A stretch of 20,705 nt of DNA from NCBI GenBank assembly GCA_022705265.1, contig JAKJEU010000005.1, forward strand, positions 1-20,705, given 5' to 3'. The position numbers were made by a program, and so were the translations under genes. Under the pieces are notes generated by a model. It was not told the DNA's origin and did no database searches. It was given only the letters and a program-made list of their open reading frames with translations. Positions 7,806-16,558 of the stretch are shown here, piece by piece (position 1 is the stretch's first letter; every line of letters begins with the position of its first letter). This stretch comes from Pseudomonadota bacterium. GTDB taxonomy: Bacteria; Pseudomonadota; Alphaproteobacteria; JAKJEU01.

Positions 7806-8192
7806 TTATCCGATAAGCAAGTTTGGGTTTATCGCAATTGGAGGATAGTTTTCAGGAGAAATAAGAATTTTGTTTGGAAGTTCTTTTATTATCCAATTTC
7901 GTTTTTTTGCATTGGTTATAAGCGCTTTTGGGGAAAAGGCGTTAAAGCCATCAAGATGAGTTTTATAACTTCCACCTTCTGCCCAAAACATTATTTCTTT
8001 TATTAAATCCTCGTCCTTAAATTTATTTAAAGCGTGTTGTTGGTAATAATCAATAACGGTAAGAAGTCCGTCGCTTCCCAAAGGGTCTTTTAAATTCATT
8101 AAATCAATTTGAGCCTTTAATTCGGTTATATTTTTTACTTTGTCAAACAAAAAAGCACACAAAGAAATTGCATCGTTTTTATCTAATTTCAT
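7806..8192 (-). CDS. Uncharacterised 128-aa protein
   Basis: 128 aa from the ATG at 8192, which has AGGG 9 nt upstream. The GTG at 8216 has no ribosome binding site. I do not recognise a family. The sequence is soluble, with no signal or membrane helix: an N-terminal helical part (SLCAFLFDKVKNITELKAQI), then DPLGSDGLLTVIDYYQQHAL, then WAEGGSYKTHLDGFNAF, and a hydrophobic C-terminal half ending in PPIAINPNLLIG. The balanced composition suggests a small globular protein. It is a single gene, divergent from the nucleoside-kinase-like gene (192 bp between starts), and its stop lies 1 bp from that of the convergent DivL-like gene, with a CTTATC-C-GATAAG palindrome at the junction (7805-7817) but no real terminator. 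Confidence 0.7.
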   Translation of the reverse strand: MKLDKNDAISLCAFLFDKVKNITELKAQIDLMNLKDPLGSDGLLTVIDYYQQHALNKFKDEDLIKEIMFWAEGGSYKTHLDGFNAFSPKALITNAKKRNWIIKELPNKILISPENYPPIAINPNLLIG

Positions 8193-8384
8193 TTCTTTTA
8201 TCCCTAAAATTTTCACAACTTTTATAATATTTTTACATAAAAAACATAAAATTGCACCTATAAAATTATATTATCTTACCAGTATATGACAAAAGCCATA
8301 TATAGTTATTTCCATAAATTTGTTACAATAAAAAATAGTAATAAAGTAAGCGATTCTAGATAAAAGAAAAGGTAAGGGATTTTA

Positions 8385-9059
8385 ATGTATGGAAGAGCCG
8401 GAAATTTAATCGTAATTAACGGGCTTGTGGCATGTGGAAGAAGTGGTTTAATAAAAAATTTAGAAGAAAAATTTAAAACATACTCAATTCCATCAGCACA
8501 TTCTTTGGCGGTTAAAACTTCTCCTGAAATATATTCGTCTAAGGAAGATTTTGTTGCAAAACAACAATACTATGTTGAACTTGATAAAAAAGTGGCATTA
8601 ATGGCAAGTGTGGCTTTAAGAGACCATAAATGTGTTATAATGGATTGCAATTATGTTGCGTCACTTGCGTATGACTATGCTTTGTTTAAAGAAAACAAGA
8701 ATATGGAAGTTTTTAAATGGATAATTGATGCTTATATTGATGCAATCGAAAGTTTGGAATTAGTTATACCTGATTTATATGTATTTCTTGATGTTTCAAA
8801 TGAGATGAGAAAGAAAAGAAGTGAAACTTTACCTTACTTCGATGAGTCTCAAAGACATTTTGATGAAGAGTTTTCAAAAAATGCTAAATATATCCATGAT
8901 GAAATTATGAAGCTTACGAATTCTTTGGTCATTAATTATGAAAAAGAAATAAGCCCCGAACGCATTTTTGCGAAAATCGAGGCTTGTTTAAGAAATAAGG
9001 CTTATGATTATTCTTTGGAAAGAAAGAAAATAGTCAATTTTTTAAAATCTTTGGCTTAA
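8385..9059 (+). CDS. P-loop kinase, deoxynucleoside/thymidylate kinase-like
   Basis: 224 aa. The N-terminus has a beta strand and P-loop, NLIVINGLVACGRSG, where the Walker A pattern GxxxxGKS reads G13-LVAC-G18-R19-S20, so Arg replaces Lys. Further on, CVIMDCNY resembles the second strand of nucleoside kinases, and YVFLDVSNEMRKKRSE resembles the FLDV..E...R LID region of thymidylate and deoxynucleoside kinases. The total length fits that family (200-230 aa). The probable reaction is ATP-dependent phosphorylation of a nucleoside or nucleotide, but the R19 change leaves activity in doubt. AAGGG lies 6-7 nt before the ATG, a good Shine-Dalgarno. Its TAA overlaps the stop codon of the convergent IMPase-family gene. 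An adenylylsulfate-kinase-like or other small-molecule kinase role cannot be excluded. Confidence 0.6.
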   Translation: MYGRAGNLIVINGLVACGRSGLIKNLEEKFKTYSIPSAHSLAVKTSPEIYSSKEDFVAKQQYYVELDKKVALMASVALRDHKCVIMDCNYVASLAYDYALFKENKNMEVFKWIIDAYIDAIESLELVIPDLYVFLDVSNEMRKKRSETLPYFDESQRHFDEEFSKNAKYIHDEIMKLTNSLVINYEKEISPERIFAKIEACLRNKAYDYSLERKKIVNFLKSLA

Positions 9060-9835
9060 ATAAATTGTCTAAGTTCCATCCATCTGTCTTTATTAGGAGC
9101 AACAAAAAGCACTCCTTCAACAGGGTATGGTTTGTATTGTTCCCCGTTAATAAGAGATGAATACCCACCAGCTTCACGGTGCAACATAACACCAGCAGCA
9201 TGATCCCAAGGCTTAATTGGTTTGGTTGAAAATACACCTAAATTTGCTTTGCCTTCTGCTAAATGTTGGTAAGCAATCGCGGCACTTCTTGTCCAATAAG
9301 CACTCCCAATTTCTTTTCTTAAATTTTCATACTTTCCGCCAGTAATAGCAAGCAAAGAGGAAATTTTATCAGCATCTTTTACATGTAATCTTTGACCGTT
9401 TTTATAAGCACCAGAATGAAGTTCCCCAACCACCATTTCATCACTTGCGGGAGCATAAATAAACCCAGCCAAAGTTTCCATATTTTTTACCAAAGAAACG
9501 ATAACGCCAAAGGTTTCCTTACCTTCTTTAAAAGAATTTGTGCCATCAACTGGGTCGATAATCCAAACATAATTAGGTTCTTTTAATCTTTCATAAACAT
9601 TAGGGTCGATAAAGGTTTCTTCTTCTCCAACGACAAGAGAGCCTTTAAGATAATCGGTTAAGCGAGCTTTTAAAGCTTTTTCACTCATTTTATCAGCGAT
9701 GGTAACAAGGTCAGTAGGGCTTGTTTTTTGCTCAATGTCACTTTCTTTAAGGTTTCTAAATCTTGGTAAAATTTCTTCTTTTGCAACTTCCTTAATTATT
9801 TTTGCAATATCGTCTATATTAATCGTCTGTGTCAT
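9056..9835 (-). CDS. Inositol monophosphatase family phosphatase
   Basis: 259 aa, the usual length for this Mg2+-dependent sugar and inositol phosphatase family. The three metal-binding motifs are present: GEEE (from residue 70), WIIDPVDGTNSF (91-102, with D94, D97 and T99) and WDHAAGVMLHREAGG (D211). The substrate cannot be told from these motifs: inositol-1-phosphate, histidinol phosphate, or 3'-phosphoadenosine phosphate are all handled by relatives. GGGAAG lies 6 nt before the ATG. The start overlaps the end of hflX by 17 bp, so it is the last gene of the ntrY-hflX operon. Its stop overlaps the convergent nucleoside-kinase-like gene by 4 bp, leaving no room for a terminator. Confidence 0.88.
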   Translation of the reverse strand: MTQTINIDDIAKIIKEVAKEEILPRFRNLKESDIEQKTSPTDLVTIADKMSEKALKARLTDYLKGSLVVGEEETFIDPNVYERLKEPNYVWIIDPVDGTNSFKEGKETFGVIVSLVKNMETLAGFIYAPASDEMVVGELHSGAYKNGQRLHVKDADKISSLLAITGGKYENLRKEIGSAYWTRSAAIAYQHLAEGKANLGVFSTKPIKPWDHAAGVMLHREAGGYSSLINGEQYKPYPVEGVLFVAPNKDRWMELRQFI

Positions 9836-11051
9836 TTAAAGCTTCCCATCTTTTCAAATTGTCGTTTGACAATCTTACATTAATTATGGTCTCGTCTTCA
9901 AGTATCTTTTTTGACAAAACTGTACCGTTGCGATAAAGCCAAGCTATTTTATATCCTTGATGAGATGGGAGTTTAATTTCGCATTCATTCTTACCAATAG
10001 ACAAAGAATGTTCAATCACAGCCAAAAGATTTTCAACCCCTTCGCCGGTTAAGGCGGAAACACCACAACAATCCTCACTGTTTAAAGGGCGATAATCAAG
10101 AAGGTCAATTTTATTTAAAACTTCGATTGGTTCTTTTTCAACTTCAAGCTCTTTTAAAACTGCTAAAACATCATCTTTTTGAGCGGCGGTTTCTTCGTTT
10201 GCAAGGTCTCTTACATGCAATATAACATCGGCGTTTATAACTTCTTCCAAAGTTGCGGAAAAGGCAGCAATCAAAGAATGGGGAAGGTCAGAAATAAATC
10301 CCACAGTATCAGAAAGAATAACCCGAGAACCAAGCGGTAAGCGAAGTTCCCTCATGGTTGGGTCAAGTGTTGCAAAAAGTTGGTCTTTTGCATAAACTTC
10401 TGATTTTGTAAGATAATTGAATAAAGTAGATTTTCCCGCATTGGTATAGCCCACCAAAGCAACAACAGGATAAGGAACTTTATCTCTTGATTTGCGGTGT
10501 AAATATCTTGTTTGTTTTACTTTTTCAAGGTCTTTTTTGATTTTGATAATCTTATCATCAATGATACGACGGTCCAGTTCGACTTGCTTTTCACCAGGTC
10601 CACCAAGGAAGCCACCACCACCTCTTTGTCTTTCAAGATGGGTCCAGCTTCGAACCAGACGGCTTCGTTGATAAGTTAAATGAGCGAGTTCAACTTGTAA
10701 AACACCTTCTTTTGTTTTTGCCCTCTTACCGAAAATTTCCAAAATCAAAGCGGTTCGGTCGATAACCTTCATATTAAGAACTTTTTCAAGGTTTCTTTGT
10801 TGAACCGGTGATAAAGCACAATCCATAATCACAAGCCCAGCATCTTCTCCTGCAATTTCTTTTATTTTATCAACACCGCCAAGAGAAATAAAAGTAGCAG
10901 GCGAAATATTTGATACATTTACGATTAATTTTCCAATAACCTCAATATCCAAAGATAAGGCAAGGTTATATGCTTCAAAAAGCCGTGCTTCTTTATTTCT
11001 TTTGTATGTTAAATTTTTAACATCAGGGCAGACAACAATAGCTTTAATCAT
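9819..11051 (-). CDS. hflX: GTPase HflX
   Basis: 410 aa. The N-terminal HflX domain (about 1-160) ends in the Gly-rich segment RQRGGGGFLGGPGEKQVELD, a family hallmark, followed by a helical stretch. The GTPase domain has G1 GYTNAGKST (201-209), a switch region FATLDPTMR, G3 DTVGF and G4 NKID. HflX binds the large ribosomal subunit and splits stalled or hibernating ribosomes, particularly under heat stress. The start ATG directly follows the hfq stop with no spacer, matching the widespread hfq-hflX pairing. The downstream phosphatase gene overlaps its last codons. Confidence 0.97.
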   Translation of the reverse strand: MIKAIVVCPDVKNLTYKRNKEARLFEAYNLALSLDIEVIGKLIVNVSNISPATFISLGGVDKIKEIAGEDAGLVIMDCALSPVQQRNLEKVLNMKVIDRTALILEIFGKRAKTKEGVLQVELAHLTYQRSRLVRSWTHLERQRGGGGFLGGPGEKQVELDRRIIDDKIIKIKKDLEKVKQTRYLHRKSRDKVPYPVVALVGYTNAGKSTLFNYLTKSEVYAKDQLFATLDPTMRELRLPLGSRVILSDTVGFISDLPHSLIAAFSATLEEVINADVILHVRDLANEETAAQKDDVLAVLKELEVEKEPIEVLNKIDLLDYRPLNSEDCCGVSALTGEGVENLLAVIEHSLSIGKNECEIKLPSHQGYKIAWLYRNGTVLSKKILEDETIINVRLSNDNLKRWEALNDTDD

Positions 11052-11294
11052 TTATTCGCCATCATTATCAAAACCAGGCATTGGAATTGATGGCAATATA
11101 GTTGATATAGAATTTTTATATATCATTTGGCTTAACCCATCTCTTCTTAAAATTATGGTAAAAGTGTCAAAGCTTGTGATAATGCCTTGTAACTTTATTC
11201 CCATGACTAAATAAATAGTTACAGGTATCTTATTTTTTTTCAAAGTGTTTAAAAACACATCTTGTGAGTTGTTTGTGAAATTTTTTTCGTTCAT
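11052..11294 (-). CDS. hfq: RNA chaperone Hfq
   Basis: 80 aa. The Sm1 motif is present (QDVFLNTLKKNKIPVTIYLV, then GIKLQG and SFDTF) and the Sm2 region reads SQMIYKNSISTILP. Hfq forms a hexameric ring that pairs small RNAs with mRNAs; Q11, F45 and K60 sit at the usual RNA-binding positions. The RRDG insert between strands is the alphaproteobacterial form. The near-invariant YKH motif is YKN here, with N61 in place of E. coli H57. The C-terminal tail is short and acidic (GFDNDGE). It is 28 bp downstream of trkA and immediately upstream of hflX, in the common order. The Shine-Dalgarno is weak (AAGAAAG). Confidence 0.97.
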   Translation of the reverse strand: MNEKNFTNNSQDVFLNTLKKNKIPVTIYLVMGIKLQGIITSFDTFTIILRRDGLSQMIYKNSISTILPSIPMPGFDNDGE

Positions 11295-11322
11295 GTTTTT
11301 TCTTTCTTATGTTTTTTATTAT

Positions 11323-12708
11323 TTAAAAATATTCAACGCTTACGGAAATCATTCTTTCCAAAGCTTTTATGTCTTTTGTTTCTACAAATATAACAATAGT
11401 ATCATCAATTTCAATGGTTAAATTATTGTCAAAATTTATAATTTTATCGTCCCTTATCAAAGCCCCAATAATAGCGGATTTTGGGAGTTTAAGTTCTTTT
11501 ATCGTTTGTCCAGCGATTTTAGAAGTTTCAAGAACTTTTACCTCTAAAAGCTCGAAAATTTCAGAGTTTAGAGAGTAAGCCGAAGATATACTTCCTTTTC
11601 TTATATGTTGTAATATGGTGGATACAGTAATTGCATTAGGGTCGATAATAACATCAACGCCAAGATTACTTACCAACGAGCTGTAAATTTGTTTATTAAT
11701 CAAGGAAATGGTTTGAATTTGGTCTTTTCCAACTTTTTTGGCCAAAAGCGAGGATAAAATATTGTCTTCGTCTTCGCTTGTGGTTCCAATGACCATATCC
11801 ATGTTTTTAATTCCGATTTCTTCTAAGATATCAGGGTTTAAAACATCACCATAAATGACTTCGATACCTTTGTCATTAAAAGCAATAGCAAGGTCGGTGG
11901 CACGGTCTTTATCTCTTTCAATCAATTTGACATTGTTAATGGTTTCGTCATTTGCAATCATTTCAGCCAATATTTCGGAAACTTTTCCACCTCCAAATAT
12001 TGCTACTTTGTGAGTTTCTTTAACATCAACACCAAAAGCATTTAATGCTCTACCTACTTCATCGGATTTCACAACCATATAAACATTATCGCCTGCCATA
12101 ATCATTTGTTCAGGATTAATTGGAATTGATTTTCCGTTTCTTATAATTCCGGTAATTGTCATGTTTAAGGTTGGAAAAAGTTCAATTATTTGTTTTATTT
12201 GAGTATGAACAACAGGGCAACCTTCGACGCATTTTACCCCCAAAGCAATAATTTTGCCTTCTGCGACATGAATTGCTTCAAAAGCGCCTGGAATAGCAAT
12301 ATTTCGAATAATTGCTTTTGCAATTTCAAGTTCAGGAGAAATAACATAATCGATTGCTTTTATATTTTTATAAAAACTTATTATGCGCTCATCAAGATAT
12401 TCCTTGGTTTTGATACGGCAAATTTTTAAAGGCACTTTGAAAAGAACCGAGGCAATTTCGCAAATCATAATGTTAAGTTCATCGCTTCCTGTTACGGCGA
12501 TAATCATATCGGCATCATTTGCATTTGCTTGCTCCAAAATGTCAGGATGGCTTGGCACTCCTTCAATGGTTTTAATATCCATATTTTCGTTTATAATACT
12601 TAAAGCTTCTTTGTTATTGTCAATTAAGGTTACATCATTTTCTTGGGCAGAAAGATATTTAGCAATAGCCTTTCCAACCTCGCCAGAACCACATATTAAT
12701 ATTTTCAT
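11323..12708 (-). CDS. trkA: Trk potassium uptake regulatory subunit TrkA
   Basis: 461 aa, the usual length for the two-lobed TrkA. Each half has an RCK-N Rossmann domain and an RCK-C domain. The first nucleotide-binding loop is CGSGEVG with D30 at the end of strand 2 (TLIDNN). The second is FGGGKVSE (from 238), with Ser in place of the third Gly, and ERD at the acidic position. TrkA is a peripheral cytoplasmic NAD(H)/nucleotide-binding ring that gates the TrkH/TrkG K+ channel; the channel gene is not in this window. Its ATG overlaps the ntrX stop as ATGA, so the two are translationally coupled. An ntrX-trkA-hfq order is common in Alphaproteobacteria. Confidence 0.96.
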   Translation of the reverse strand: MKILICGSGEVGKAIAKYLSAQENDVTLIDNNKEALSIINENMDIKTIEGVPSHPDILEQANANDADMIIAVTGSDELNIMICEIASVLFKVPLKICRIKTKEYLDERIISFYKNIKAIDYVISPELEIAKAIIRNIAIPGAFEAIHVAEGKIIALGVKCVEGCPVVHTQIKQIIELFPTLNMTITGIIRNGKSIPINPEQMIMAGDNVYMVVKSDEVGRALNAFGVDVKETHKVAIFGGGKVSEILAEMIANDETINNVKLIERDKDRATDLAIAFNDKGIEVIYGDVLNPDILEEIGIKNMDMVIGTTSEDEDNILSSLLAKKVGKDQIQTISLINKQIYSSLVSNLGVDVIIDPNAITVSTILQHIRKGSISSAYSLNSEIFELLEVKVLETSKIAGQTIKELKLPKSAIIGALIRDDKIINFDNNLTIEIDDTIVIFVETKDIKALERMISVSVEYF

Positions 12709-14021
12709 TTTTCTAAATTAACTCCTAATTGTTTTAATTTTCGGTGAAGAGCGGTTCGCTCCATTCCGATAAATTTTGCAGTTTGTGAAATATTTTTTTC
12801 AAATCGTGCAATTTGAGCGGTTAAATACTCTTTTTCAAATACATCTTTTGCATCCTTTAAGGGCAAAGAAATTATAGAGCATATGTCAAAAGGATTTTGT
12901 ATATCTCCCTTGCGATTTGTTATTTCGTTTGGAAGAATATTTATATCAATTTTGCCATTGCTTATTTCATCGGCATGCATAATTGCAATCCATTCCATAG
13001 TATTTTTTAATTGTCTTATATTCCCTGGCCATGAATAACTTCGTAAAGCAAGAATGGCCTCGGTCGTAAATTCCAAATCTTTCCCAGCAAAAGATTTCAT
13101 AAAATAAGGGCAAAGAACATCAATATCTTCTCTTCTTTCTTTTAAGGGTATAGTTTCAATAGGCACAACATTAAGGCGGTAATACAAATCTTCTCTTAAA
13201 TTGCCGTTGCTTATTTCTTCTTTTAAATTTTTATTAGAGGTTGCAATAATTCTTATATTTGAAAAGCTATCTTGAATGAATTTTACGAGCATTCCTTGGG
13301 TTTTTAAGGATAAATCAGCAATTTCATCGATTAATACAGTCCCTTGATTTGCTTTTTCAATTATTCCAAGGTTGTCTTTTGAACCGAATATTTTTTCTTC
13401 AAAATTTTCAAAGGTAAGGTTAGAAGAATCAAGCGTTATAAAGGGTTTATCTTTTCTTTCCGATTTTTTGTGGATATTTCTTGCGATAATTTCTTTGCCA
13501 CTTCCAGCAGGGCCAGTAATTAAAACCCGAGAATTAGTTGAGGCAACCTTTACAATTAATTGTTTAAGGTTGTTTACATAAAAAGATTTACCAATTAGAT
13601 GAATGTCCGAGGTTGCAACTTGGCTTTGTTTAAGTTCAAAATTTTCCCGCCTTAATATAAAAGTTTCCAAAGCTCGATTAATTACAATCAAAAGATGGGA
13701 AGCCTTGAAAGGTTTTTCAATAAAATCATAAGCCCCGTTTTTAATCGCATTAACCGCAGTTTCAACATTACCATGACCACTTATGATAATTACAGGAATA
13801 TCAGAATATTTTGTTTTAAAAATGTTTAAAAGCTTCATGCCGTCATTGTCGTTATCAAGCCACATATCAAGCAATATTAAGGAAGGCTTTTTTTCTTCCA
13901 CCTTTATCAAAGCACTTTCGATATTATAAGCCTCGCTGACATCATAACCTTCGTCGGTTAATATGCCTTTTATAAGCATTCTGATATCTTTTTCGTCATC
14001 AACTATTAAAATATTTCTCAT
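12705..14021 (-). CDS. ntrX: Response regulator NtrX
   Basis: 438 aa. An N-terminal receiver domain has D8/D9, phospho-acceptor D52 (LILLDMWL) and K in DFIEKPF. A central AAA+ domain follows, with Walker A GPAGSGKE and Walker B GTVLIDEIADL. A C-terminal Fis-type helix-turn-helix ends the protein (ISQTAKFIGMERTALHRKLK). The sigma-54-contacting GAFTGA loop is missing: after EEKIFGSKDNLG the chain goes straight to IEKANQGT. This is known for alphaproteobacterial NtrX, which works mainly with sigma-70 promoters. NtrX is phosphorylated by NtrY and controls nitrogen, redox and envelope genes in relatives. It lies 6 bp after ntrY and overlaps trkA by 4 bp. Confidence 0.96.
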   Translation of the reverse strand: MRNILIVDDEKDIRMLIKGILTDEGYDVSEAYNIESALIKVEEKKPSLILLDMWLDNDNDGMKLLNIFKTKYSDIPVIIISGHGNVETAVNAIKNGAYDFIEKPFKASHLLIVINRALETFILRRENFELKQSQVATSDIHLIGKSFYVNNLKQLIVKVASTNSRVLITGPAGSGKEIIARNIHKKSERKDKPFITLDSSNLTFENFEEKIFGSKDNLGIIEKANQGTVLIDEIADLSLKTQGMLVKFIQDSFSNIRIIATSNKNLKEEISNGNLREDLYYRLNVVPIETIPLKERREDIDVLCPYFMKSFAGKDLEFTTEAILALRSYSWPGNIRQLKNTMEWIAIMHADEISNGKIDINILPNEITNRKGDIQNPFDICSIISLPLKDAKDVFEKEYLTAQIARFEKNISQTAKFIGMERTALHRKLKQLGVNLEK

Positions 14022-14027
14022 TCTTTA

Positions 14028-16214
14028 TTATTCTTTGTTATCGTTATGAGGTATTGTAATTGTAACCAAGGTGTTATTATTATCAAGTCCTTTTATATCA
14101 AAAATTCCGTTATGATCTTCTATGATTTTTTTGACAATAGCAAGCCCAAGACCTGTACCCTTTACTTTGGTAGTATAATAAGGTTCAGAGATTTGGTCAA
14201 GAGATTGATTTTTAAGTCCAATTCCATTGTCTTCAATGCTTATTATTACGGCATTTTCATTATTTTCCAATCTTGTAATTATTTCGCCGTTGTTATTTTG
14301 TTTTTCAATGATTGCTTCATAAGCGTTTTTATAAATATTGTTAAAAAGAAGATTCATTTGAGATTCATCGCATTTTAAACGCACGCTTTCATCACTTGTT
14401 ATTATTTCATATTTTATATTGGAATTAGCAGTTTTATGCAAAAACATATTTTGAATTAATATGTTTTTTATATTAACCAATTTCATAACAGGATTAGGCA
14501 TTCTTGAAAAAGCCGAAAATTCATCGACCATTTTTCCGATATTCTCGACCTGATTTATTATTGTATCCACGCAAGTTATAAAAGTTTCTTTGTCATTTTC
14601 GATTTGTTTTAAATATTTATTTTTAAGTCGTTCAGCAGAAAGGCTTATCGGAGTTAAAGGATTTTTAATTTCATGAGCAATTCTTCTTGCGACATCGGAC
14701 CAAGCAGCTTTTCTTTGAGCGGTTTGAAGAGGTGTAATGTCATCAAAAGTATAAACATATCCATAAATATCCTCACCAGAATACTCTGAGGCAAGATTAA
14801 CTGTAAAGGTTTTAATTTTTTTACCAGTTTCAAGTTTAATATATTTTTGAACACTGGAAGAGTTTGAATTTTTTATTTCTTCAAAAACTTCTTTAAAACT
14901 TGGAACAATTTTTGAAAGATTTTGGTCTTTAAAAAGGTTTAAATCAATTTCAATCAGAGTACAGGCGGAAAAATTAGAAATTTTAATATTATTATCTTTG
15001 TCAACTGAAATAACACCAGCCGAAACACCTTTTAAAACAGCTTCGATAAAGCGTCTTCTTGCGTCAAGTTTGTTGTTTTTTGATATTAAATCAGCTCTTT
15101 GAGTGGTGATATCATGGCTCATGCGGTTAAAAGTACGGTTTAAAACGCCGATTTCATCACCAGAATGAAGTTCGGGAACTTTTACATTTGTTTTACCTTC
15201 TCTTATTTGTTCCGAAGCATTAATCAAGGAAACAATTGGTTTGGTAAGTTGAATTGAAAAGTTAATGCCTGCCCAAATTGCAACAAGAACAAGTAAAAGA
15301 GCAATAATAATAAATATGGCATAAAAGGTAACTTCAATTTCAAAGCGTTTTGATTCTAAAAATTCATATTTTGATACGGCTTCTTTTGCTCTTTCGATAT
15401 GTTTTATTATCTCTGGTGATACAAATTTTCCAATCAATATATATAAATCTTGACTTACACCTAACCGTAATAAGGCTCGCAATCTGTCCGAGGATTGATT
15501 AGTTATTATTGCCACTCCGCCATTATCAGCATCATTTAAAGCCCAAAAAGGAATTTCTTCAAAAGCAAGGGAAAGTACATATCCAGTTTTTGCAATAACC
15601 TTGCCAGTTTTATTAAAAATAACAATTTCATCAAGGTTTTTTTCCATCGCTTGGATTGCAAGGATTGAATTTATAACTTTTGATTTTTCGGAAATGGCAT
15701 CCCAATTTCGTAAAAGGTCGGAATTTATTGCAAGAATATCTTTTGCAAGGTATTGGCGGTGTTCTTTTGCATAAGTTTCGGCAACATTTAAGGAATCTTT
15801 TACCGCAGTTTGCACTTGTTTTGAAAACCAAGATTGAAGCCCAATATTAAAAAATACGGCCGAAAAAGTAGCAACAAGAAAAGTAGGGGTTGCAGTAACC
15901 AAAGCAAATAAAATAACAAGCCTTATATGAAGTTTACTTCCAAAACCATTTTTATTTCGCTCTCCCCAAACGCTAAATATCTTTTTAATAATAAGAATAA
16001 GTACCGAGACCAATAAAACAAGGTCAATGTTTAACAAAATAATAAGATATTTGGTTTCTTTTGAAGGGAAAAATCCTGCAAAAAAGGAATAGGTCAAAAC
16101 ACAAGAAATAATCGAAGACAAGACAAGCAAAGTTCCAAAAAACTTTGACATATATGTTTTTTTAAAAAGCATAAGTATTTTAACAAAAAGCCTGTTCTTG
16201 ATAAGATTAATCAT
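14028..16214 (-). CDS. ntrY: Sensor histidine kinase NtrY
   Basis: 728 aa. Three hydrophobic segments near the N-terminus (SIISCVLTYSFFAGFF, LLNIDLVLLVSVLILII, LFALVTATPTFLVATF) precede a periplasmic region, and a fourth (YAIFIIIALLLVLVAIWAGI) leads into a HAMP domain. Then come a PAS domain (RRFIEAVLKGVSAGVISVDK), a phospho-acceptor helix (ARRIAHEIKNPLTPISLSAE, H514) and a complete ATPase domain (NNIYKNAYEAI, DNGIGL, GTGLGLAIVKK). The kinase should thus be active at the inner membrane, passing phosphate to NtrX. The signal sensed is not evident. It starts 5 bp after the small DUF6898-like gene. The usual neighbours ntrB and ntrC are not upstream. Confidence 0.96.
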   Translation of the reverse strand: MINLIKNRLFVKILMLFKKTYMSKFFGTLLVLSSIISCVLTYSFFAGFFPSKETKYLIILLNIDLVLLVSVLILIIKKIFSVWGERNKNGFGSKLHIRLVILFALVTATPTFLVATFSAVFFNIGLQSWFSKQVQTAVKDSLNVAETYAKEHRQYLAKDILAINSDLLRNWDAISEKSKVINSILAIQAMEKNLDEIVIFNKTGKVIAKTGYVLSLAFEEIPFWALNDADNGGVAIITNQSSDRLRALLRLGVSQDLYILIGKFVSPEIIKHIERAKEAVSKYEFLESKRFEIEVTFYAIFIIIALLLVLVAIWAGINFSIQLTKPIVSLINASEQIREGKTNVKVPELHSGDEIGVLNRTFNRMSHDITTQRADLISKNNKLDARRRFIEAVLKGVSAGVISVDKDNNIKISNFSACTLIEIDLNLFKDQNLSKIVPSFKEVFEEIKNSNSSSVQKYIKLETGKKIKTFTVNLASEYSGEDIYGYVYTFDDITPLQTAQRKAAWSDVARRIAHEIKNPLTPISLSAERLKNKYLKQIENDKETFITCVDTIINQVENIGKMVDEFSAFSRMPNPVMKLVNIKNILIQNMFLHKTANSNIKYEIITSDESVRLKCDESQMNLLFNNIYKNAYEAIIEKQNNNGEIITRLENNENAVIISIEDNGIGLKNQSLDQISEPYYTTKVKGTGLGLAIVKKIIEDHNGIFDIKGLDNNNTLVTITIPHNDNKE

Positions 16215-16219
16215 TTTTA

Positions 16220-16411
16220 TTAATCGCTTTCATTTTTCTTTTTGTTTTTAAGATATTCAAGTTTTTTTAATGCGTTGTTTTTAAGCACAGATACAGGAGT
16301 GCCATTTGGCCCCATAACAACCGCTTCAATTCCTGTTTTTGCATCAATTGCAATTGCTTTTACCACATTACCAAGAGGTATTATTTCAAAGTAAATTTCG
16401 TTATTGTCCAT
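16220..16411 (-). CDS. Small conserved protein, DUF6898-like
   Basis: 63 aa. It reads as one small domain: EIYFEIIPLGNVVKAIAIDA, then TGIEAVVMGPNGTP, then a basic helix ending KKLEYLKNKKKNESD. I recognise this pattern (EIY.EF...GN.VKV.AID..TG.E....GP) from a small alphaproteobacterial family found just upstream of ntrY or ntrBC genes, listed to my memory as DUF6898. The function is unknown. It is the first gene of the ntrY-ntrX-trkA-hfq-hflX operon and lies 5 bp ahead of ntrY. The 147 bp before it, shared with a divergent Nudix gene, must hold the operon promoter, but I see no convincing hexamers. Confidence 0.75.
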   Translation of the reverse strand: MDNNEIYFEIIPLGNVVKAIAIDAKTGIEAVVMGPNGTPVSVLKNNALKKLEYLKNKKKNESD

Positions 16412-16558
16412 TTTATAAAATCTTTTTATTATTGTTTTTTAATCATTTTATATAAAAAGTTTTCTTTTATCTATTTAAAACTAAAAATAAATTTTAAATT
16501 AATGATAATTTTGTTTATTATGTTAGATATTAATGAAATTTTTGGAGATGATTAAAAA

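Noticed and set aside
7805..7817. CTTATC-C-GATAAG palindrome at the convergent stops
   Set aside because: The one-base centre cannot form a stable hairpin without opening several pairs, and there is no T run, so it is not called a terminator.
13400..13600. Absence of GAFTGA from NtrX as evidence of a broken gene
   Set aside because: Loss of this loop is a known property of alphaproteobacterial NtrX; the reading frame and all other domains are intact.
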